A stretch of DNA of 64,000 nucleotides from positions 46,447,348 through 46,511,347 of the forward strand of contig NC_134102.1 in assembly GCF_000715075.1 (NCBI RefSeq), in the 5' to 3' direction. Position 1 is the first letter of the stretch; each line of letters begins with the position of its first letter. Shown here piece after piece: positions 35,376 to 46,323 of this stretch. The position numbers were made by a program, and so were the translations under genes. The notes below the pieces were generated by a model. The model had not been told where the DNA came from. It did no database searches and saw only the letters and a list, made by a program, of their open reading frames with translations. This DNA comes from Nicotiana tabacum (lineage: Eukaryota; Streptophyta; Magnoliopsida; Solanales; Solanaceae).

Positions 35376-36740
35376 ATGGCACCTAAGAAGAAGGCAGGAA
35401 CTGGCCAAAGAGCCAATGTCACCCCAGGAGTGGCAGTTGACCCTATAATTGATGATGCGGGTGAGCACCCGAGGAGTGAGAATATTCCTTCAGTTACACA
35501 CTGCCTGACTCTACTACATCTGATCAGACTGCACCTGTCCCTACACCTACAGAAGGTGCAACGGTTCCTCCAACTGATATTCCAGTTCCACCTCCAGCTC
35601 CAGCTTTCGATTCTGGTGTGTCTGATATTGATATTAGGGGAGCCATACAAATGTTGACACAGTTAGTGGCTTCTCAGGCCCAGAGATCGAGTGTTGGGCC
35701 TACTTCTTCCAGTCATCCAGGGGAATCTGCTAGTTCCAGGGTGAACAAGTTTCTTCAGTTAGATCCTCCAGTGTTTATGGGTACTGATCCTGAGGAGGAC
35801 CCCCAGGACTTCATTGATGAGATGCACAAAACTCTCCGGGTTATGCATGCTCCAGAGATGGAGGGAGTAGAGTTGGCCTCCTACCGCCTGAAAGGGGTGG
35901 CCTATTCTTGGTTTGAGTTGTGGAAGGAATCCCGTGAGGAGGGAAGCCCTCCGGCAAGGTGGGGTGAGTTCACAGATGCCTTTATGGATCATTTATTGCC
36001 TGCTGAAACTAAGGCAGCTCGTGCCGCTGAGTTTGAAAGCTTGAAGCAGGGTAGTATGAAAGTGTGGGAGTACCATATGGAGTTTGTACTCCTGTCCAAG
36101 TATGCTATTCACATGTTGCCCACTATGGAGGCTAGAGTGCACAAGTTTGTACAGGGCCTTAGCCCCTTGGTTATCAATGATGCCTCTACAGCTGCCTTGA
36201 ATTCCGATATGAACTATGGTAAGATGGTGGCATTTGCTCAAGCCACAGAGACCCGCAAATTGAAGAATAGAATGGAGCGTCAGAGTAGCAGCAAGGCCCG
36301 GTCCGCGGGCAACTTTGGTGGTTCTTCTGGTGGTGGTTGTGGTAGATCGGCATTCTGGGGAGCGTTATCAGGACCATCCCAATCATTCGCCCAGTCTTCA
36401 ATGGGTGCACAGTCATCTGGACCCAGTCAGGGCAACAGAGGAGCCCACCAGCAGGGTCGGCTCGACAAAAGGTTTCATCAGCAGAGACTTCCATGCCCTA
36501 AGTGTAGGAGGATGCACTTTGGGTCCTGTTTCATGGACCTACCAGTATGCTATGGGTGTGGTTTGCGGGGTCACATTCAGAGAGATTGCCGCTCGTCCCG
36601 CCGAAATATTGGTAGAGGCGCGGCACAACCAGCTAATTTTGCAGCTACTACATCCACAGCACCTCCAGCTCGAGGCACCCCAGCACCTGCAGGGCGTGGT
36701 GCAGCTAGAGGTGGTGCACAAAATTTGGGAGGATCCAACA
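35376..36740 (+). pseudogene. Gypsy gag
   Basis: The ATG at 35376 opens MAPKKKAGTGQRANVTPGVA. A one-base loss near 35500 moves the frame, which then stays open from about 35510 through 35618 onward. The capsid part contains [34 protein letters not shown] and KFVQGLSP, as in plant chromovirus gag. A basic, serine/glycine-rich linker follows, then a CCHC knuckle [14 protein letters not shown] at 36548-36589 for RNA packaging. Gag forms the cytoplasmic particle in which reverse transcription occurs. The starting ATG is chosen because the related element at 51452 opens with the same MAP-R/K-KK context. It is broken only by the single frameshift. Confidence 0.9.
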
Positions 36741-38640
36741 GATTTTATGCTATGCGGAAATGTCGGGAATCAGAGGCTTCTCCAGATGTTGTCACAGGTA
36801 TATTGATTGTCCAATCTCATGATGTATATGCTCTTATTGATCCCGGTTCCACTTTGTCAGATGTCACACCTTATGTTGCTATGGAATTTTGGATAGAACC
36901 AGAACAACTTTATGAGCCATTCTCTGTATCTACTCTGGTTGGTGAGTCTATTTTGGCCGCGTGGGTTTATAGGTATTGTGTTATCACGTGGTGTGGTCAG
37001 GACACCATGGCCAATCTTATTAAATTGAGAATGGTCGATTTTTATGTGATAATGGGGATGGATTGGCTTTATTCATGTTTTGCCAAGCTTGATTGCCGAA
37101 CCAAAACTGTTAGGTTCGAATTTCAAAATGAGCCAGTTATTGAGTGGAAGGGTGATGATGTAGTACCGAAGGGTAGGTTTATTTCTTATCTTAAGGCCAC
37201 AAAGATGATCAACAAGGGATGTATGTACCATTTGGTTCGGGTTACGGACACCGATGCCGGGGCACCTACACTTGAGTCCGTGCCTGTTGTGAATGAATTT
37301 CCGGGAGTCTTTCCGGATGAACTCCCTGGGATCCCACCAGACAGGGAGATTGATTTTGGGATTGATGTGATGCTAGACACACATCCTATATCTATTCCAC
37401 CCTACAGAATGGCACCGATAGAATTGAAGGAGCTAAAGGAACAATTAAGAGATTTGTTAGAAAAAGGTTTCATCCGACCTAGTGTGTCGCCTTGGGGCGC
37501 ACCTGTTCTCTTTGTAAGAAAGAAAGATGGGTCACTACGTATGTGTATTGACTATCGGCAGCTTAATAAGGTAACAATCAAAAATAAGTACCCACTGCCA
37601 AGGATAGATGACTTGTTTGACCAATTGCAAGGTGCTAGGTACTTCTCCAAAATTGATTTACGATCCGGGTATCACCAATTGAAGATCAGGGAGCGGGATA
37701 TTCCGAAAATAGCTTTTAGGACCCGGTATGGGCATTTTGAATTTCTAGTGATGTCTTTTGGGCTAACAAATGCCCTAGCAGCCTTCATGGATCTTATGAA
37801 TCGCGTTTTCAAGCCATTCCTCGACTCTTTTGTGATAGTGTTTATTGACGATATTCTTGTATATTCACGAAGTCGAGAAGACCATGCCGATCATCTCAGG
37901 GTAGTTCTGCAAACCCTGCATCAGCACCAGTTATATGCAAAGTTTTCAAAGTGTGAATTTTGGCTTGAATCAGTCATATTCTTGGGTCATGTAGTTTCTA
38001 GTGAGGGAATTAAGGTTGATCCTCAGAAAATTTCAGCGGTGAAGAATTGACCGAGGCCTACAACTCCAACAGAGCTTCACAGTTTCTTAGGCTTAGCTGG
38101 ATATTACAGAAAGTTTGTGGAGGGGTTTTCTACTCTTGCCTCTCCATTGACTAAATTGACGCAGAAGGCAATTAAGTTCCAATGGTCAGATGCTTGTGAA
38201 AAGAGTTTCCAGGAATTGAAAGCAAGATTGACTACGACACCGGTGTTGACTCTACCAGAGGATATAGATGGATTTGTGGTGTATTGTGATGCTTCAAGAA
38301 TCGGGCTTGGATGTGTATTAATACAACATGGGAAGGTAATAGCTTATGTTTCTAGGCAACTAAAGAATCATGAAAAGAACTATCCAACACATGATTTAGA
38401 ACTTGCGGCAGTGGTATTTGCATTGAAAATTTGGCGTCATTATTTATATGGGGTTCATGTTGATATATTCACGGACCATAAAAGCCTTCAATATATTTTC
38501 AAGCAGAAGGAATTGAATCTAAGGCAGAGAATATGGCTTGAGTTACTCAAATACTACGACATCGATATTCTATATCATCCGGGAAAGGCCAATGTTGTGG
38601 CAGATGCTCTTAGCCGGAAATCTATGGGTAGTTTGGCTCA
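36741..38640 (+). pseudogene. Gypsy protease, reverse transcriptase and RNase H
   Basis: In frame with gag. The protease has [16 protein letters not shown] near 36830-36880 and [11 protein letters not shown] further on. RT has [55 protein letters not shown] and the catalytic [11 protein letters not shown] near 37840-37870. A TGA at 38048-38050 replaces the tryptophan expected before PRPTTPTE; the same frame continues. RNase H shows [50 protein letters not shown] and VVADALSRK. All catalytic residues I can check are present; only the nonsense codon disables this part. Confidence 0.93.
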
Positions 38641-40186
38641 CGTGGAGGCATATCAGAGGCCATTAGCCAAGGAAGTTCACCGATTAGCTAGTTTGGGAGT
38701 TCGTCTTGCGGACTCTAGTGAAGGAGGGGTAATTGTGCAAAATAAGGCTGGATCATCGCTTGTTGTGGAAGTCAAAGAGAAGCAATACAACGATCCATTG
38801 TTGGTGCAGTTGAAAGAGGCGATTCATAAACATAAGACCATGGCCTTTTCTCTTGGCATGGATGATGGTACACTAAGGTACCAAGGGCGACTCTGTGTTC
38901 CAAATGTGGATGGTCTTCGGAAAGAATTATGACTGAAGCTCACACTTCTAGGTATTCCGTGCACCCAGGTTCTACGAAAATATATCATGATCTTAAGGAA
39001 GTCTATTGGTGAAATGATATGAAGAAGAATGTGGCGGACTTTGTAGCAAGATGTCCGAACTGTCAGCAAGTGAAGGCCGAACACCAAAGGCCCGGTGGGT
39101 TGGCACAGAATATAGAAATTCCAATGTGGAAATGAGAAATGATTAATATGGACTTTGTGGTAGGATTACCACGCACTCTGCGCAAGTTTGACTCAATTTG
39201 GGTGATTGTGGATCGACTCACGAAATCAACACACTTTTTGCCGGTTAAGTCTACCGACACAGTGGAGCAGTATGCTCAGTTGTATATAAAAGAAATAGTC
39301 AGGTTGCATGGCACCCCAGTTTCCATCATTTCTGATCGGGGGCACAATTCACTGCTAACTTTTGGAAGAAATTTCAGCAAGGTTTGGGTACTCAAGTGAA
39401 TCTTAGTACAACCTTTCATCCGCAGACTGGCGGGCAAGCAGAGCGGACTATTCAGACGCTTGAGAATATGTTGCACGCTTGTGTTATAGACTTCAAAGGT
39501 AGCTGGGATGATCATTTACCACTCATAGAATTTGCATATAACAATAGCTATCATGCTAGCATTCAAATGGAACCGTTCGAGGCTTTATATGGTAGGAGAT
39601 GCAGATCTCCCATTGGGTGGTTTGAAATTGGGGAAGCAGATTTGATAGGGCCAGACCTTGTGCATCAGGCTATGGAAAAAGTTAAAATCATTAAGGAGCG
39701 GTTGAAGATTGCTCAGAATCATCAGAAATCCTATTCGGATGTTCGTCATAGGAATTTGGAGTTCCAGAAGATGATTGGGTATTCTTGAAAGTTTCCCCCA
39801 TGAAGGGTGTAATGCGATTTGGTAAGAAAGGGAAATTGAGTCCGAGGTATGTCAGACCGTACAAAATCATTCAGAGGATCTGTGAGGTAGCATACAAGCT
39901 TGAGCTACCACCTGAGATGTCATTAGTACACCCGGTGTTTCATGTGTCTATGTTAAAGAAAGTAGTTGGAGACCCGACAGTCATTGTTATGGTTGAGACT
40001 ATTGAGGTAAATGAAGAATTGACTTATGAAGAGATTCCAGTTTCTATTATTGATCGGCAAGTCCGAAAGTTGAGAAACAAAGAAACTACATCCGTGAAAG
40101 TGCTATGGCAAAACCAACAGGTTGAAGAGGCTACTTGGGAGGCCGAAGAAGAAATGAAGAAAAAGTATCCTTATTTATTTGAATAA
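38641..40186 (+). pseudogene. Gypsy integrase with chromodomain-like C-terminus
   Basis: The frame breaks near 38920 (one base missing), then continues in another frame with the zinc-binding region (VADFVARCPNCQQVKAEHQ) carrying TGA codons at 39010-39012 and 39133-39135. The catalytic core shows MDFVVGLPRT, VDRLTKSTHFLPV and GQAERTIQTLENML; a frameshift near 39342 falls within the second catalytic block. The GPY-type C-terminus follows after another shift near 39767 (LSPRYVRPYKIIQRI, LVHPVFHVSMLKK), ending in a chromodomain-like VLWQNQQVEEATWEAEEEM and TAA-type stop at 40186. Such C-termini steer integration to heterochromatin. Confidence 0.92.
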
Positions 40187-40553
40187 CCATGTAATTATGA
40201 GTTGTGCCTTATGAAAATGCTAAGGGATATTCCTATGAAATATGTATGACTTGTACATTTGGTGTTAAGGGTGTTCCGTTCTGGTAATATAATTGCTTGT
40301 GAGGCCACAGTTGGTGTTGTTTTGTATTATGTTACGTTGTTGGATTATGTATGCTGTTAGGATGTGTTTCTGGGGCTCTCTGACAGGTGGATAGGCCTAA
40401 TTACAAAGGAAACTCTGGCGAAATATTTGGAAATTTAGGGAGTTAGTCAAATTTGGGGTTGCTGGTATGTGGTATGAAAGACTGAGTTGCATAAGATGCT
40501 AATAACAAAATTTGACCCTCATTCGAGGACGAATGATCCTAAGCGGGGGAGAA
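40187..40553 (+). other. Gypsy 3' untranslated region and polypurine tract
   Basis: Non-coding. It ends in cctaagcgggggagaa, the polypurine tract that primes plus-strand synthesis, directly before the LTR at 40554. Confidence 0.85.
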
Positions 40554-42858
40554 TGTAACACCCCGAAAAAATTCAAAGTACTTAAGTGTAGGGCCTGGTA
40601 AAATTTGCAAAGAGAATAATGTTTCATGGCGCCGGACTAGGCTTACGTGCTCGTCGCGGCTCGGACCTTTTGGGTTGAACAATGCACCGGAAAGTAAAGG
40701 AAAATATTTGGTGGAACAGTGCATTTCTGTGGTCCATTATGCGACCGCAGAACCACTCTGCGGACCGCATAATGGACGCAAAGTGAGGCAGTTAATTGGG
40801 TCAGTTGGAAGCAACACAGACAGTTCTTTTGGCTATTTTGTAACCAACTATGCGACCGATATGCGGTACGCATATCGGTTATGCGATCGCATACCTTGTT
40901 CCGGAGCTCCATTTTTGGGTTTTTAAAACCCGACCCTATTTCGTTAAATACACTCTTTGGGTCATTTTTGAGCTATTATCTGACATTTTAGAGTGAGAGA
41001 GGGTGCCCTAGAGTGAGAAGGTGTTCTCCAATATTTGTCCTTCAATTCTTGCCCAAGTTTTGGAAGATTAAGAATGAAAACTCACTAGGTCTTCATCCTA
41101 GAGGTAAGATTCTACACCCTAACCCTTAATTTTGAATTTTGTGTAGAAATGAATAATAAGCAAGATAATTTCTGGGCAAGAGGATTGGTTATCTTACATG
41201 CATGTGTTATCAAAGGATGTAGGAAGATTGTTGAGCTAAAAATGGTAAAGATTGGGTTGTGGGATGATGGAATCCTCCATAAAAAGGGCCTTGAAACCTT
41301 AATGCACACCTAGTGTTTGATAAAATGCTCAAATGAGCTAGAACCATAATCATCTTCCTAATTGTGGTTCAATTTGTTATATTTCTAAAATAGATTGAAG
41401 TTTCTAAGAATTCCGGAACCTTTTAGAGTTTAAGGAAGCTCAATTGAGGTATTTGGCTAAACTCTTCTTTTAGAGTTGGAATTCTCATTATCCTTGTAAG
41501 TTCCGACATGTTGATTATAAATCTATTATTTCGATAAGTTTTGTGATGAAGATATATGTTCAATCCGTGTTTCAAATGCTCTTATCATATTGCATTATAA
41601 ATTGAGGATGTGTCATAAACTATGGATTACGTATCCACATGTTATAATTTCTAGTCGTGATTTATGTGAAAGGTATTATGCCAAGTTGTGTAAAGATTGT
41701 GATTGTGATACACCTCCACCCGCATACATTTGGGTGAGGCGGCATGACCGCTTTGTGTAGGGATTATGATATTGTGGGACTGCACCTCCACCTGCATACA
41801 TTGGGGTGAGGCGGCATGACCACTTTGTGTAGGGATTATGATATTGTGGGACTGCACCTCCACCCGCTTACATTGGGGTGAGGCGGTACGACTGCTTTGT
41901 GTATGATTTTGGTATTGTTGTGGCACCACCACCCGCATATATTGGGGTGAGGTGGCATAACCGCTTTGTGTTAGTATTGATATCGTTGATGTATTTTCAC
42001 CCGCATACATTAGGGTGAGGCGGCATAGCCGCTTTGTGTAGGTTCTTGGTATTATGGTTATACATCCACCCGCATACATTGAGGTGAGGCGGTAGGGCCG
42101 CTTGATTTGAGTTGTGGTATTGTACGTACACCTCCACCTGCATATATCGGGTGAGGCGGCGGGGCCGCTTTATGTGATGATGATTATAAAGGATCTCATC
42201 TTAAATCCTATAAATGTTGTTGATAGCTTTTAATAAGCTTGCTATGGTTGAGGCGGTTATCTATATTATTCTATTGCCGCACTGGTTCATCATAATTATC
42301 TTGTATTTCTAAATTCTTAAATTGGTGTTTAGTTTTCATACTAGTACTATTCGACGGTACTAACGTCCCTTTTGCCGGGGGCGCTGCATCTTTAAATAGA
42401 TACATGTGGTTCCACAGCAGGAGACATTGATCAGTGATAGCAGTACACCTTCTACCCAGCTGACTTGGTGAGCCCCACTTCATCCCGGGTCATGTATATT
42501 TTGTTCTCTATGTATTATGGTTGAGGTATAGCCGGGGCCTTGTTTCCGGCATTATCATTGTACTCTTCTTTATCTATAGAGGCTCCGTAGACATAGTGTG
42601 GGTTGTGTATTGGTGTTGGGCAAAGACAAGCTATGTTATGTTGTGGATGTATTACTTGTCCATTTGAGACTTTAAAAATGATAAAATTATTGGAGATGAA
42701 TTGGTATTGTAGACATGAACATATTTTCGTCTAATTAATGATAATATGTATTATCTCTATTCATGGATGAGTTTGGGTAGAATGAAATCTAACAGGCTTG
42801 CTCGGTCGGGTTCACTCGGTTGAGCGCCGGTCGCGCTCCTCGATTTTGGGGCGTGACA
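40554..42858 (+). repeat. Gypsy 3' LTR (2305 bp)
   Basis: Closely matches the 5' LTR by eye. The tandem block at about 41700-42175 has one more unit (around gtattgatatcgttgatgta) than the 5' copy, which accounts exactly for the 66-base length difference. Confidence 0.93.
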
Positions 42859-42863
42859 AGGCT

Positions 42864-43106
42864 TGTCTCCAATTTTATCCTTGTTAGTTGATAATTTTCC
42901 TGCTTTATAATATTTGTTAGTTAATTAGTAGAAATAAAAAATCAAATCTTTATAACTAGGAAATTGTTTGGACTTGTCTTTCTTAGAAATATTGAATAAC
43001 TATAGCTAAGACTTAGTTCTCTGTGGGATTCGATTCCAGACTTGTAAACCGGATTATATTTGCAATGACCGCTTAGTCCTTTTTATAGCATAGTTGGGTG
43101 TGATCA
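42864..43106 (+). repeat. 5' LTR of the non-autonomous element, remaining part
   Basis: Continues tgtctccaattttatcc and ends gggtgtgatca, followed by the primer site aattttggcgcc. It aligns with 47532-47777 of the 3' LTR. Confidence 0.9.
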
Positions 43107-43108
43107 AA

Positions 43109-43130
43109 TTTTGGCGCCATTGTCGGAGAA
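43109..43130 (+). promoter_or_regulatory. Primer-binding site of the non-autonomous element
   Basis: Reads ttttggcgccattgtcgg, close to the tggcgccgttgccggg site typical of Athila-type elements. It is not the initiator-Met site used by the other elements here. Confidence 0.7.
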
Positions 43131-43243
43131 CTAACGGTGTAGCTGTAGGTGTACATATTGCTGGTTGCAAGTTCGAACTTTTGTTTTTGTTTTCTTGTAT
43201 TTGGTTTTTTTTACTTTTTGTTTCACTTGTTGATTTTAGAAAC

Positions 43244-44218
43244 ATGACATCTTGGAATTATGAGAGTTTTAATGTTGATAATTCTACCTTTGATCCTCCT
43301 TATGCATATTGTGGAGGAAACCACCCATGGCAAAATTATCAAAATATTCCCGAGAGCGAGTTTTGTGCACCAACTCAATCTTATGTATGGAATGTGTGTG
43401 ATATGTGTGGTGGTCAAGATGGTCACTTTCATGGTTGTGCTTATATTTTTTATCTTCCCCCAGCCCCTTACTTTGATGGTTCTTCTTTTTCTTGTGAAAT
43501 TAATAGGAACAAAGAACCTAGGGATGATGACCTGAAAGAGATAAAGGATATGCTAAGGTGCCTTATGGAACAAAATAATGAGAAATAACTGCACATACAA
43601 AGGCAAGATGCTACTATTCGCAACCTGGAGGCACAAGTGAGTCAACTAGTTGAAGCATTTAATGCTCAACAAGCCAATATTTTGGATAGTAGCCAAGAAG
43701 AGCATGAATTAGATTCTCAAAATGACTGGCCTGGTCGTTACATCAGAGTAGAACACCAACAATCTAACCAACTAGAATTTGAGGATGCCGATGTTGAAGA
43801 AGTAATACTAGAGTCAACCAGGGACGTTGAAGATACAAATTTAGTTGATTCTAGTGTGAATGGTGTTGAGGAGGTTAAAAATCTTGAAGTTCATGTATTT
43901 GAGCGCGTTGGACCTCATTCCAAACACTTCTCTACATTATGTTCAGATGGTGAAATGAAAATTGATCTATATGAGCCAATGCAAGAGTCAAAGGAAGAGG
44001 TAGATGAGCCCTATATTCTGAAATTTTCAAGGCCGTCTAGGCATAGTGACACTCCTCGGTTGAAAACCAAAAAGTGCATAAAGAATCATTTAATTTTTGG
44101 CTCACAACAATTCGTATCGCCCCAAGAGCATGATCATAGAGTAGAATCAAAACTTAGGGTCCAATTCATAAGTTCGAATTGGAGGCAAAAAGTGACTCAC
44201 GTCGTGCAGCGACGTTAA
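43244..44218 (+). pseudogene. Gag-like ORF of the non-autonomous element
   Basis: A single frame from ATG 43244 (MTSWNYESFNVDNSTFDPPY) runs to a stop ending at 44218, interrupted by one TAA at 43586-43588 (codon 115). It encodes about 324 codons. The first part has a cysteine/histidine-rich CDMCGGQDGHFHGC that could bind nucleic acid. The second part opens with IRNLEAQVSQLVEAFNAQQA, a short coiled-coil like that of Athila gag, and is then strongly acidic. There is no protease or polymerase motif. The TAA may come from CAA by a single C-to-T change. Function as a structural gag is inference from position and the LEAQVxQL motif. An upstream in-frame ATG at 43094 lies before the primer site, in the LTR, and is unlikely to be used. 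Confidence 0.75.
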
Positions 44219-46323
44219 ATCAAGCGCTTGTGGAGAGGCAACCCAGCTTTACTGCTTTCTTTTATTTTTTTATTTTTATTTTTATTTTTTTAATTATATT
44301 ATTTTTGTAGTGTCGATTTTTAATTTTCTAAGAGCATGGAAAGCAAAGCTATTGGAAGGATGCAACAACAAACCAGATAGTTGGAACTAAGTGTAAGGTA
44401 CCCACACGAAGGACCAGGCCTGGGAGAAGTCTGAGTACCCCATGAGCTGTTAGTGCTTTGGCCTACAGGGAGTTTCTTTTACCCTCTTATTAGTATGGTG
44501 TGCATTGGGGACAATGCATAATTTTAAGCGTGGGGTGAGGAGATTGCCTGGATGACTATCTATGCTTATTTTAGCTGTATTTGTTTAATTGAATAATGCT
44601 TTTTTAGAAAAATAGAAAAATATTAGACTTTTCCCGATGATGGATATCCTAGACAATTTTCTTGAGGGTTTAAAGTCTAACCAAAAATACAAAAAAAAAA
44701 TTAGAGAAAATAGAAAAATCCAAAAATATGTCTTTTTATTCTTTTAGGTAGTAATTATCCCTGTGGTTTTTCTTTGTGCCTCGATTCTTTTCCACTGGAT
44801 ATAGTTGAACCGGGTAGTAGTTATTTTTATCTTTAGAGTAGAGTAGGATTTAGGAAATAAAAGGATGGGAAGAATGAGATTTGCTAGGCGCCTTTGACTA
44901 GTTTGATAGTAGCATATTTAAGCTCTAGTATGTGTATTACCTTCCCTATGGTTTGAAGTTGCTTATGATGCTTTGTTGAGTTAGATATCATGTCTATTGA
45001 CGCCTATGTTTCGTTTTTTGGCTCGTGTTCACTTTGTGCTTGATGCTTAATATTTTGTGGCTCCGTGAATACTTGCAATTATTTGAGAATCGGAATGGAA
45101 CCGTCCTTAGTGAATCATGTGCCATGTGTGGTGAGATCTTCTTGTGTAGTCCATGTCATTGTAACTGAGTCTAGAACTTGCCCGGCATGTGAGTTGAAGC
45201 GAAATCCTAGGCGTGCTTGGTTTGAAAAATGATTTTAGGCTTTCTTTTATCTTTTTGAACTTAATTTCTACCACAAATAAAATCTATCCCTAGTAAACTC
45301 TTTTGAGCCTATAGACTTTAATTTGACACCCACATTATGAGCCTATACTCTTTTGTTCTTATTTGACATTATTTTGATCCTTTTACCTCTTAAAGTACTT
45401 TAATTATGAAATGAGCGCTAGAAGAAGTAAGGAATAAGTGTGGGGTGGCTTTCGAGTAGAACCAATGAAAGAAAGAATGGTGCACTTATTTTATAAAATA
45501 ATACACCACTAGCGGAAACTGAAAAGGGAAAATAATAGTAAAAATTAAAAGAGAAGAAAAGAAGGAAAAATATAGATGAATAAATTATTATCTTGTTCTT
45601 GCTAGTGGGGTATAATGTAAAGTAGTGTTTTAAGAAAGAGAGAATATTTTTGGGGTGATCTTGTTTGTGAAATTGAAGGGGATTGAGGAATTTGCGCTTA
45701 AAGTTAATTTTGTGATGTGTTAAAGTGCTTAGGAGGGCTAGCCACTATTCCTAAAATATATTCTACCCGTCCTGTAACCCACATTACAACCATGAAAAAG
45801 TTCTAATTGATTTTAGATCGAGCAAGCCTACATTAGTGGAGGTTTACATAATGGGCAAGCCTATGGTACTTTGTGCATGCATGTGACGTCTTTGTGAGAG
45901 TGAGAAATTTCTTTGATATATATGAGTCCTTAAAATATATTTGAGCATTTGATTCAAATGTGTGGATTCAACTTACTCTCATGTTCTTGTGGTGAGGGCA
46001 CATGGTTTCGTAAGGGATATGTGACGTTATTAGATGTCTCTATGATGTTAAGTGTTCAAGCCACGAATGCATTGTGATATTGAGTCGGTTTATGAGGCTA
46101 GGTTTGCTATACGCATGTTGTCTTGTTGTTAAATAATTTTTTGAAGTATGGCATAGAGTATAGGGAAGTGTGTGTTGAAGGCATATGCTAAAGTATAATT
46201 GTTGCTATCAACCATAGTCATAGGTATGGTGTGCTTCAGATGTTTTAAAAGAAAATAAAGTGCTCAAGGTTAGTGTTAATTGGTGGTTGACACGAGGGCA
46301 AACAATGTTTAAGTGTGGGGTGG
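44219..46323 (+). other. Non-coding internal part of the non-autonomous element
   Basis: Begins with aaatcaagcgcttgtggaga followed by ggcaacccag, a block found after Athila-type ORFs. No pol gene follows. Phrases ttaagcgtggggtgagg (44522), aagtgtggggtggc (45440) and tgtttaagtgtggggtggtg (46307) recur; the last one is the polypurine tract before the LTR at 46324. Confidence 0.7.

Larger units (their letters stand above)
32917..42858 (+). mobile_element. Ty3/gypsy chromovirus-type element, nearly complete but inactivated
   Basis: LTRs 32917-35155 and 40554-42858 have TGTAACACCCC and GGGGCGTGACA ends. The primer site, gag, pol and polypurine tract are in standard order. The flanks are tggct (32912-32916) and aggct (42859-42863), a 5-bp target duplication with one change, confirmed by the uninterrupted host sequence aggcttgtctcc at 47529 in the sister LTR. 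The pol order is protease-RT-RNase H-integrase with a chromodomain-like C-terminus, placing it in the Tekay/Del-like chromoviruses. Four frameshifts and three TGA stops inactivate it. Confidence 0.93.

Noticed and set aside
35618..38050. The 810-codon ORF as a host gene
   Set aside because: It contains a retroviral CCHC knuckle, DPGS protease and FIDD reverse transcriptase between two LTRs.
43054..43106. In-frame ATG at 43094 as start of the gag-like ORF
   Set aside because: It lies in the LTR end before the primer site; the ATG at 43244 follows the leader and fits better.
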